64,000 nt of DNA from Atrichornis clamosus (Eukaryota > Chordata > Aves > Passeriformes > Menuridae), in contig WBMZ01009045.1 in NCBI GenBank assembly GCA_013400975.1, positions 93,874 through 157,873 of the forward strand, in the 5' to 3' direction. Below, in pieces: positions 27,501-39,500 of the stretch. Made by a program: the position numbers and the translations under genes. Numbering within the stretch: position 1 is the stretch's first letter; every line of letters begins with the position of its first letter. The notes beneath the pieces were generated by a model. The model was not told the origin of the DNA and ran no database searches. It worked only from the letters and a program-made list of their open reading frames with translations.

Positions 27501-30500
27501 ATGCTGATACCCTCAGGCCTTGAAGGGAAAAAGTCTCTTTTCTCTCTGCCAAATGGCTTCTCCAGAACTCAGCCAAGGCAGTCAGGCTTAACACAGGGGA
27601 GATTTCTGCCTGGGGTACTGCACAGCTACAGGTTGAAAAGATGAAAACGCAATGCCAAAAGAAAGAACCAGAGACTGTGGAGTTCATCCAGCACTGTGCA
27701 CTTATGTAGCTGAAAAGCTCAGCGCTCACTACTAAATACATCCCCAGTCCACACTATGGAGCAGTGAGTGGTTTCAAACCCCAGTGCTGGCAGCAGGAGC
27801 AGTGGGTCCTGGGCACTCTGGGCTTCCCAGGATCAGGTCTATGCCAGAACACCGCACACAGACAGCTTGAGTCAAGCTTGCCATCGTCTGTGGGGCATGG
27901 GTATTTCTGGTTTTGAATACATCAGTTCCTTTGTGCTTTTACATAGACACTAAATGAAATTATATACTGAACTACAAAACTGTGCTTGTCTCCAGGCTCC
28001 AAAAGCTCTTCAGTTACCCTTTCAGCAAAGTCCTTGAAACCCAAAATAAGTAGTTTGGCTCTTTTTCAGGTCTTTAGATTTATTTCTGACATTAAGGGTT
28101 TGCAAATAAGAGATCTGAGATTTCTCATGTATTTGTACTACTCTGTATGAAGCTTTTTCCTCGCAATTTTAGATCTTTTATTAACATAACACTTATTTCA
28201 CTATTGCATTCACTCAGATGTTAAAGTCCTTATTAATGCAACAGAATAATTGCTGATACTTAGAGAAGACTTGTGAAAGCTTATTAGTGACTACACGTAA
28301 GCCAAAAAGCAGCACTAGGATTAGAAATATTAATAACATGTAAGACTTAAGACCACAATGTTCTCCTAGGCAAAAATACTGATCCAGACTCTGTCTTTTA
28401 AAGATAGTATGTAAAATTACAGAACTGCACAGAACATGGAAAACAAACATTTAAGAAGAACACGCATTTTGGGCTAACATATTTCAGTTAAAATGGCCAA
28501 AATGATCAGTTAATTAGATATCATAATTTATAACCAAAAGTGAAGTTACACACATCTTGATGGATAATTTTTCTCTTCTGGTAAAATAAGAGATTTAAGT
28601 AAGAGAAGAAATGGAAATGTAAGGGGCAGGATAGGAGTGCAAATCAGAATATATTTCCACTGAAATTGCTTCTGTTAATGATTAACTCACTCAGGTTATT
28701 TCCAGTAGAATATTTGTACTAGTAACAGTGTCAAAACAGACTCCAAATCAAAGTCTTCTCTTTTTGAGTTTTCATTGGTGCTTTTTGCTCTATGTCCATG
28801 TATCATAAGATTATCAACATTTAAATTAAAATTTGACTTTTTTCCCAAGTACAGCACATCTATCTACAAAGATCAGATGTTTAAACAATGAAATGTTAAT
28901 TCTTCTCTCAGCAACTCTTTAATGTTTTAATTTTCTACAGAGTTGGTCTGAGCCTTGAGTAAGGAACTGCTCAAAGTGACTGAGGCAGCTGACATTTTTT
29001 GAATGTCAAAACAGGGTAAAATTTTAGGAGTTCTGGGAAAACAATTGAGAATCAAGGCTTAACATTTTATTGCATTTTTTAAAAGATAAATACTGGGTTT
29101 TCTCTCTATTTCCTCAGTTACAAGTTTCGTTGAAGGTAGCAGGATCTGAAATAACTTGTTTACCTATATTTGCTACTGCTTTCATTCTGCAGATAAAATA
29201 TAAATATTTATTATCTGGGTTGCATAGTATTGGGGCTGCTGTTGACAACCCCAAATGTGGCTTGGCAATAACGTGGTTAAAAAAGAAGGTTGAAAGGTTA
29301 CAAAAAAAAAAAAAAGACTGGCCTTATAATGTGTCAACATCAGATGGGTCATTTTTTCATTTCAAGAAGCTAACATTACAGAAATCGGAGCTAAGCAGAA
29401 TGAACCTTTAGCAAACAAAGTCAGTACTTCACAAGATATATATGAGTTATGTGAAACCACATGAGATATTGGACAGTGGATATAAGAAGCTGCTTGCAAA
29501 TACAGATCCTGCTTTCTACGCTTCATGGTTTCCTAAAGAAAAGGACAAGCCTGATGGAAGCATGCTGAGGCAAAAACCAACTTGGGCTCTGAGCTGAGTC
29601 AACTCTGAACTGACTTCTGATTGAGAGGCATGCCTAAGTGGTCTCTGATAGCAGGGGCAGTTTTTGGCATCATGGAACTCACTAAAAAGCCTGATTAGTA
29701 CTTGTTAACGTTTTTAATAGTCCACTGGAATTAAACAACCCCCTTCAAAATATTCTTGAAATACTGGTTATTCCAATGAACAATTGCCGCTCTCAGTTCG
29801 TTTCCATTGGCGTCAGGTCCCTGCCATAGGGGAAGCAGGGCACTGGGACCCTGATCAAAGGCATTCCAACTGCTGCCACTGGACATTTCTTTCCTGCAGC
29901 TCTGCAGTTGCATCTCCATACAACAAATACCTGCAGACTTGCAAATGCTCACAGATTTTACAGGCCCCGTGCTACAAAATCAGTTTATTGTTTTCCAAGG
30001 GGAGATCTTCAATGGTGGCAACTTTTACCAAATCTGTTTTCCTAGTGCTTCTTTTACAAGCAGCTGCGGCTGAAACATTCCTTCCACTCTCTTCTCCTCC
30101 CTCGCCCCCACTTCCTCAAGGAAATTCCATGGGATCACCATGCCTCTGGCCCCACACTGCAACAAAACTCTCATCTCCCAGGGGAGAGGGAGCTTGTGCA
30201 ATCACTGGATCCTCACATCTGCAAGCACAGGGCAAACAGAGTTCCTTCGTCCATCTGTATTTGTATTGCTTGTTTTTTAAACAATGTGCTGAGGGGAACT
30301 GCTGATAACTGTTAGGCTAAACGAAATACTGAGTTTGAAAAACTCCAGTCTTTGCTTAATCACAAAATGGAAGGAGAAAATTAAAACTATATTTGTTTTA
30401 AATTTGAGGCATCTCAAGAGACCATCTGCATCTGGAGGACAGGACAACTTTTTTACTTTTCTCTCAATTACAATTTCCCCCAAAATACCTATGGGTCCCT

Positions 30501-33500
30501 AACGACATTCTAAAAGAAGTCATTATTACAAAAAATTACCCTGGAACTTCTCAGAGAGGATTTCAGTGTGGATTTCATTTTCTCATGAATGTAAAGCTGT
30601 CTGAACTTTATTTCTAGCTAATTAAAGTACAAATATTGAACGGACAATAGAGAATCTTCCTTCACATCGTGCTAGGCTAGACACTTGATAACATGACTGC
30701 TGAAAGCAGTTGCTAAACAATAAAGGAAATGATTATTTAAACCAAACGTCACATCTCCAGGCCAATCACAATTCCCGTGGCACACCACACAAACACCTTG
30801 CCACTGGCTGTGGAAGTCAAGCCCTAACAAAAAGGAGCATTTCAGCCTCTCTATCAGGCCTACATCTCTGCGGTGCATCTGGCAAATGGAACATACAAAA
30901 ACAAATACTATTTCTTTTCAGCTGCAGAAAAGGAATATGTATTTTTGACAGCAACCTCTTAAAAGATCATCAGCTAAGACAGAAGCCAGCAGAGCCGGTT
31001 TACATACCACAGTGGCAGGCAACTCTGACAGTTTGTCTGGCTGAGAAAATGGGTGCATCAGCTGGGCAGAACACAAGAGAGATGAGGTAAATCTGGTCCC
31101 GGGGTTCCTGCGGGTGTTTCTCTACTGTGTTCCACTCCACCGCGTGCCCGCACAGGCAACAGCACCGGCACAACCACCGAGCACACCCTCACCACCCTTG
31201 GGGGTACGTTTGCTCTGAAGAGCAAAACTGAGTGAAAAGTGCAGTTAAGGAAAATCTACTGCAGATAATACAAACCCCAAACCATGCCACAGACCTTGCA
31301 GAGGGAATAAAGGAATATATAATGCTGGTACCATACAACAGAGCTGAACAGTACAAATAACAACCTGCTCAATTACTAAAGAATCTATCTCCTCCTGGAA
31401 CCAAAAGATATTCTCTAAACCTGGTGTTACTTATTTAGACAGGTATGCAACAATACCACTTTAAAAAATGCATACATAACTCTAAAAGAAGAAATTTGCA
31501 GAGGGCTTCTTTCTACCCTAAAATAGAATAGATAGACTCCTGCTCCAATATAATCAGTATTAATACTGTCCTCAAAGTGAACCATTTCAAAGACACTGAT
31601 GTATCACATTTAATTATATGACATGAAATCATATTCCACATAATTATGAATGCAATACTTCACTGCAGCCGACATAGAGAATAAAGGAGAAAGGAATGAA
31701 GAGAAAATACTTTAAAAAAGAATTGGAGAAGTTAGCTTTGAAAACTTCCATTCCACTTTCCCTTACCCACCCTACCTATTTAAAGGGGTTGTGTTCACGT
31801 GGTACGACATTTCCTTAGACTGAACTAAGCAGCAGTGACCTGTCCAGACCACTCTGTCAATGAGTTAAATGCAAGAGATAGTCAGACTATTTTCTAAAGT
31901 CCAGTCTTTTTCTTCTAATGAGATAGGCTGAGTAAAATCAGTAAATTTCTTGCTTTTAAGTGGCCGCAGTGCTGCCAGCTCCCTGCTACAGTAAATGTTT
32001 GAGCTCCAGTTCACCACTTTTCAGTCCGAGTGTGTTTGAAGGAGATGGGAAATGGCAACATGGGAGAGGTGACAATTACACAGCAAGCAAACAACGTGGA
32101 AATATTAATATGCTAATGGCTGTCACATTACAATGAAAATACATGTTTTATTAAGAGCAGGGAGTTGAAACAACTTTTAAGTCATCTGGCCTCAAAACTG
32201 GGATACATTGGAGTATATAACTAAGTAAGTCTTTAAAACAAAGCTGTATATCACGTCTGGCTTAAGTGTTTCAAGAAAACCATTAACCAGCCAGTTGTTT
32301 TAGCTATGCCTGTGTTTATGATGGTGAATATTTAGCAGGGAACACTTAAATTACTCTCTCAACAAGACAGGTGATTCCAGAATGCAAATATGCAAAGGCA
32401 GACACTGCAAGGTTCTGTTTTTGTGTTCTGGCCATCCTGGCACCAAACAATGGCCTGTCGTGGTAATCTTTTATTTTGTTACCTTAAAGCAGCTGCTTTC
32501 CTGATTGTAATTCCATTAAAAACCCACATTACAACCATACAGCGATAATTTAAGCGGAAAGGCCAACTAAGTGAAACTGTCCAGAGCAAAAAGCGATTTC
32601 AAAAATATCATATAGACTATGAACAGCTTGATAGAAGCAGCACTGTTCAAGCAAACAGCCTGGAAGGGAGAACACCAAAGGGCAGGCTGGTATGATGACT
32701 TATGCTGAACTGAATAGAGGAGAGATGGATTAAGCCTCAAAGCTTGCAATCACACCCTGGGACTGGGGACTGTCAGGAGGATGAAGGGTCTGCTGCATCA
32801 TCCTCATTTAATGATGTAAATGCCACAAGAGGAGGTCTCTGAAGAAACTCAGCATTACCGAGACACAGTGCTGCAGGCCAGCAAGTAAATCATAAGCAAG
32901 ACAGTGGAAAGTACAGGGCTTTGGAACCATGTGGCTTCAGCATAAAGGTCATCCTCAGCAAAGCACAGTGCTTAGTGAGAGTCTGGAAAGCACCTAGAAA
33001 ACATGTCAAAGCAAGTTACAAGCTCTCGACTCAATCTGCTAAACCAAATCACGTAAGTCCCTAATCAGATAAGCACGCTCAACAATTTCAGTGAATAACT
33101 GGAATGGATTTCATCTTGTATCTGCAAATCCAGATATTAAATAAGTTAAAAGAAATGACTAAGAGTCACCAAATACAAAAGTACAAATAAAGCCTAAATA
33201 ATATATTCAAAACCCAAGTTTTTATCATATGGACCTCACAACAGCTGAAGGAAGTATATCAAGTATTGACAACCACACCAGGAGAAGGGAGTACATTTTA
33301 GGCATGGCTAAGTTTACCACTGCTTCAGCAACCCCGTCAAACCAGCTCTTCATGCAGAGGTTTGCCCAGTACAGCAGATCTCATGCAATGGCACTCCAGG
33401 GTTGTGAAAAGAAACCACACAGCAGAGGCAGGCAGCTTCCTGCAGGCTTTCCCAAACCTCACTGGCTCCTTTCCTTCACTCCTGTCCTTCTATTTAGCTG

Positions 33501-36500
33501 ATTGTTCCTGTCCAGGCTCCCACAGAAAAGACAGGCTCTGTGGGCCACTGCATCGACTGCTTTGCTTACTCCTGATGGGAAGCTCTTGTGGCCAGGACTG
33601 ACTGACGTCGTGTCCCCCTGACACTCCTCCGGTTCTGGGCTGACTGTTATGACATCCTTGTGACAAACAATACCTACTGTAGTCTTCCCCACACTTCTGC
33701 CTCTGGCACAATTGATATGAAGAAATTTGTTTTCTCAACACAGAACTGGAGTAGCAGGCTCAAGTTTGAATGAACTATTCAGAAACACGGCAGCTTCATT
33801 TCCCACTCAAAAGCCAGGAATACTCTCTGAAAAACAGCCACACTCCCAAGAAAGCTCTCACAACAAAAACATAATGTGTTCTTTTCAACTTGGGAAAGAA
33901 GAAAAAAGCTTCACCTAATAGAAAAAAGAAAGAACCAATCAGATTAAGGTGGAGAAAGATTTGTAGACACATCTACTGGCAAATTGTGTTCTTGCCAGGA
34001 AAATACTTTTCCACAAAGCTGGTGAACATTTGTTCACTGTGTTCAGAAATACTGCACAGCTGTGCTACAACAGGAGAGCAAGCCCAACACTTCCATAATT
34101 TGATAAGATGTTTCTCTAGTGATTCACCAAAAATAATTAAACAAAATAAAAACATGGCCAAAATTAGCACTGCTAGTTTTCATGACAAGAATTAAAGCAA
34201 ATACTGACTAAAGCAAACAAAAGTCACAGAGTAACATAACTCCTCACACAAGAATTCCGTAGATTATTGTACCCTGGATTCTGAGGGATTCTGCCAAAGC
34301 CGTATTTCACTATAATAAACATCATTGATAGTAACTTTTCTGTAGAGTATGATACAAGTCCATGATGATCAGAGGGAAAAATCTCTGCAGATGGGATGTT
34401 TCTGGTACTTGCAGTGACAATGATTTTTTCAACCATTATTTCCTCAACCCACAGGGGTTTCTCTGTCTTGTCTGACATCAGCCAAAAGATACAAAACAAG
34501 CCTGTGACCTTTTTCTGTACATCCACTGAAAGATGCTTATTGCCAACTTGCAAGTTCATTTCTACGATACGCAGAGCAGCCTTTCTATCCTTCCTTAGCA
34601 TCAAGCACTCCCATGGACAACCTCACAGGATGGCAAGATCCACTCTCTATCTGGAAACAGAGTTAAAATTACTTTAAAAGCCTCTCAGTAAAATCTTAGG
34701 CATTTGGAAAGAGCTAATGAAAATATTTCAGAGACCTGAAGTAAACAACAGTTTCTTCATTGACTTCTATGTGTCCAAGATTTTATTCACATTTACTTCA
34801 TATTGTCTCAGTTAAAACAATGATCATGGCAGCTTCACATTCAAGAATATCTTGCCCCCCGTGTCCTAGAAGTTTAGGCAGATTTATAAGAAGAAAACAG
34901 TTCAAATTTGAAACTTTTTATGATCGATGAAAGCGGATTACTGTGAACAGGGAGTGAGCTGTCATTTCTATCTTACTACTGAGGCAAGTTAGTTGCTAAG
35001 GGACTGTGTTGCCCAAGCCTAAAATTTCTGGTTCCTCAGCAGAAACGGAGAATTTTGAGACAGTCTCCTTTCCTCTTAAGAGGCTTAGGAGGGAAATATC
35101 TCACAGGAATAAATGCCACAACCTTCCAAGTCTGTAAATTCACATCAGAATTGATTTATCAACTTCATGGCTGAACTTCTTATCTGTTCTTTATTTATAC
35201 AATTCATGCTATTCCAACTACAATTATATATTGAACAGCAACAAAATTGGAATCTTTGGCTATCCAAGAGGAAGACGACCAATTACAGCAAAGTATTGAA
35301 CGTATTTTTTTCTAGGCTGTTCATTCATCAATGACATCTGAGACTGTGCAAACCAAAATGTCTTCAGAAAGAGATTAAGGAGCTATAGTAACCGCTGCAC
35401 AAATAGTAGTTACTGGGGCGGCTCCGGTGCAAAATAACCTCAGCTCTGTCCTAACATAACATGAGTGCACAGGCCAAGGTTTCTTCATCAGTTCAAAAGA
35501 CAAAAACGGGAAGGAAAAATCCACTTCTGTAAAACATGCACTTGCAACAAAAATTCAAGTTACAAGAGGTCATTGTCACATGGGAAGCTGTAAAAATGTT
35601 TAATTTATCATCAAGTCTTTTCACAGATTGATTATCTATTATTTTCTCTGCAAAACACAAGGATTTCATTTGCTGTTGGAAAAATGAGCAAATAGATTTT
35701 TTTTTTCTTGAAGGACCTGAAAGCAAGCTGTATTTATTATAATACTAAGATGACCTATGCATGACTACTATCCTGAAAGTCCAGTTTAAAAAAAACCAAA
35801 CCAAAACAAAACAAACCAGAAAATCTTCTCTATAAATTCCATATTAGATTTTTTGCAATATTCAAAATCAAAGGTACTTCATATAAGCTTGGACCCAAAA
35901 ATTACAGGTTTTCCTAGATAGTTTTCTTACTTGTGTTGTGCTCTATTTTTGTATATTCCTAGTTACTTTTCTGCTAAAAGGAACATTAAACTATTTTAAG
36001 AATCTCAGACAGTAACGTTATATACAAACCTTAATAATTCTTCAATCATTCAAGATAGATTTGGATGTTTTCTTACATGTAGTATTGAAAATTTAGCTGA
36101 GTAAATTTGATTTCAAAATTATCCAGATAGTGCACTATAAATTTCAGATGTACTAAGACATTTTAAAAATTCAGCAAAACACTTAAGGCAGGTGATTTTA
36201 AACAGTGTATAAACAACCCAACTGCATAGTCTCTTAACATACAACCCGTCTTTGAAAGTAGGAGGCATGCGCTGCCGTAAAAATTAAAAAACAAAACCAA
36301 TAACTCACATAAGCAAAAAATCTCGTTAACAACATTGCCTGAAAACCCTTCTCTAAGCCAAGTCTACTCAGAACTTCAGCCACTAGAGAGGATTCTTATG
36401 TGGATCAACTACTTTTAATCATAAAATAACTGTGCAGTAAAGTACAGCCATAAATTAGTCTGAAGCTGGGATAAGCCTTCAAATGCACACTATAGTTTGC

Positions 36501-39500
36501 AGTGATTCAGAGCAATTACCCAAGTTTGTATCAACAGATTATCTGAGTAGAACAAAGACTCTATATAGGTACTCAATAGCAAGTTTCACATTTAGGTATT
36601 AATTTTAATTTATCTGTGTTTTCAACAGCATCAAGCAGCACTACAGGTAATCATAAAATTTATGAAAGCAGTGGGTTGCTTCAGTTTACCACTGTATTTC
36701 CACTTTCTTTGCTTCTCCAAAGTGTCAAACAATCTTTTCCTTCTGATTGCCAAGTTAGTTGAAACCTGCCACCATACCACAGCACGAGGGTGTTTGTTTA
36801 TGAATCTGTTTTTCATCCCTCATAATCCAAACACTCGTTTTGTTTACCTACTATGAGCTTTTAAGGTATGACATTATAATTTACATTTAAACATAGTACT
36901 TACGGTTGGCATAATTTTACCAGGTCCTGATCAGTGGTGTTTGGAGGCAGTGCTCTGATGTAAAGGTTAGTTTTACTTAATTGATCCCATCCTGAGTTGC
37001 TGCTGCTACTACTGTTGTTATTACTGCTGGTGGTGCTGGGACTAGGAGGAGCCATTGGGTGGGCTGGCACAATGGACTGCTGCAAAGGAAAAAGTGCGTT
37101 AGAGTCAAGTACAGATAGCAATCACAGCATGCACATCAGCTCAGCCTACAGCAGCCTGTTTACCATTTGGAGTGCTGTGTTGAATCTGTTCCTAGTTACC
37201 CGTGGATTTTAAATACAACTGCTTTCACACCACATTCGGGACAGAATCCACAGGTGCATTCTAATATACCCAACCACCATTTGATGCAATCTCAATGCAC
37301 GACACAGGGTCAAATCATATATAACCTCCACCGAATACTACTCGTAGGATTTTATCACTCTTCTTTGTGTCATTGGATGTGAAAATGAAATAGGAAATAT
37401 TGTTCCTCTAGGTTCTAGCAGGTACAAAGTTTATATCACTGTGACTGTTTCACGTGTCAAATTGTGGCAGACACAAAGACCATGCTCTTTCCTTAATCTA
37501 TCCAAATAGACAAAAATAATTAGAAGCCTCTTTTCTATCTCTTATGGCTTTTAGTACTTCACACAATACTGCCATTGTTTTTTTAATGGTAGAGAGGGAG
37601 CACAGATAGCTTGAGGACCAGACTTTAAAAGAATTGTACGCCTTGGCAGAACTTTCATACTGCCGCCAACCTACATATTTGTGGATTACTTCAAGATTGT
37701 CAAGAAAAAGATCATATATAAAGGTAAAAAGTCCAAGTTTCGAAAGGAGGAAAGCATATAAGCACTTCTACCTAGTCCTCAAGGTGTCTAACGCTGTTGC
37801 TCTTACAATCAGACCCTAATAGAATATAAAAACATCCTAGAGCAAATCTGCAGCAGAGCAATCGTTTGCATTAACAACTGTATAGCAAGGCACTGTACAA
37901 AAAGTACTATGAATAGGGCTGTGGTGTTGCAGGAGAGGTATACTTCAACAAATATACTAGAGAACTGAACTTGCCTGTAAACATTTGATGACTACATGGT
38001 TTTCACTGGCAAACTGGCTGCATGTGACCCATTTCCTGCAAAAGCCTGAGCTTCCCTGAGAAGCTCATAGCAAAGAACCAGCCCGTGAATGCAGAGGAAA
38101 GGAATAGTAGGGGCAAAAAAAAAAAAAAAAAAGGAATATAAAGTGAGATGTCAGTGCAGACTCACTTGTTCCCACTCTAGTGCCATCCTCCTCGTTGTAT
38201 TAGTACAAACAGTTGTACAGCCACAGACCGAACCAAAAAACAATTTTCCCTGATCTGGTACACCACATGTGGCTTTGCACTACGCAAAAGCTTTGGCTGT
38301 CACAAGGCAGGGAACAGGAATGTGAAGGCAGAGAGTAAAGGATTAGAGTTTACCTCTGTTTAAAGCACCCATGAAACTACAACTTTAATTCACAAGAAAT
38401 GCGAAACCATTTTGGAGATAACCTCAGGAAACTGGAATGAAATTGTGAGTGGGAGAAAAATACAAAGGCATGCCTTTTATCAGATACTTTATGATAATTA
38501 TATGTTTCTATTTTGTATTTCCCTAGGAAGGTTTTGAAATCTTCCAATTTGGCATGTTGCAAAGTTTATTATGCAGCAATAATGGCCTGGAACAGTCAAC
38601 TGTAAGACTTGCTACAAAATCAACATTGATAAGTAGTAACATTGTTGCTGCACAATTTAATTGAAATGAAAATTACCAAAAAGAATGAAATACAGTCCTG
38701 ACCATTTAACACTTCAAAACTGAATATCAATATTTCATTGCCATAGGGTTAGAGGTTTTTTTGTTTTGGTTGTTTTTAATAAAGATTTTTAGAAACATCA
38801 AATCTCTTCCAAAATATTTGTACTTGGAACTGAAGCACTGATCTAGAATTTCTTCCAGGGAAAAAGATTAAACACTCCCTTCCAAGTTTGCAATGGAAAC
38901 ATTGACTGATTTTAACAATAGCAGCACAAGTCAGTCTGTCAGACCACTCTGCTTCCAGTAACACCAGACAATTATTTTTAGGGTTACAAGCAATGCAGAA
39001 TGACAGAGCAACTAATTTCAAAACATTTTCACAACAGAACAAACTTAGTCTGGCACAGTTATAGTCTCTTCAAAAAGCCTTCAGTGGAGTTCTCAAAATG
39101 CAAACAGTGATCAAATGCACAACTGCTCAGCTCATGGTTTCAAAATGCGCACGTAGAGCTGCCAGAAACTCCACATACACATACCTGTCTTCATCTAAAC
39201 TGGTAACTACAATTGAAGGCTAAGAGCCTCTATTAAGTTTTACAGTATCTTTGGTCTGGTTTTGCTTTTACTTCTTACAATGTTTTTCCCTTAAAATCTG
39301 TTTTTCAATGTTATCAAGAACTGGAGTTTTGTAAAATTTTGTCACCAGCTGGCCAAAGGCAGGAGAGGAAAATGTGTGTCTGTGTGTAGAGAGAACAGGA
39401 ATCCTAACTGTCTGCCTGTAAAACATAAACACTCCATTCTGAAAAATTTAACTTTTATTTAAACATGAAGATGTTCCTGTGCTAGTGGTCACATCCAAAC

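Larger units (their letters stand above)
12382..36903 (-). other. RBMS1: RBMS1 intron 2 (24.5 kb)
   Basis: This is a phase 2 intron that splits RRM1 between Pro80 and Tyr81. It starts GTAAGTA and ends ATTTTAG. It holds low-complexity A/C tracts (12545-12567, 18741-18831, 21801-21877, 35787-35819), poly-T at 20192-20206, a 14-A run at 29302-29315, a TA/CA-rich patch near 23283-23330 and one copy of a 28-bp direct repeat at 33216-33243. GC-richer patches at 14250-14900, 24430-24720 and 31080-31210 are open in several frames but show no recognisable protein. No other gene is supported. Confidence 0.92.

Noticed and set aside
29784..30305. Longest open frame in the window (173 codons, plus strand)
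   Set aside because: It opens at a TTG, has low-complexity Ser/Pro-rich composition, matches no family I know and lies antisense within RBMS1 intron 2. Lengths like this are expected by chance in a GC-richer patch.
34224..34604. 126-codon minus-strand frame in intron 2
   Set aside because: Composition looks protein-like, but I recognise no family. Without homology or conservation it cannot be called a gene or retro-element remnant.
38115..38132. Poly(A) tract as the tail of a processed pseudogene or SINE
   Set aside because: No gene-like sequence before it and no flanking target-site duplication seen.
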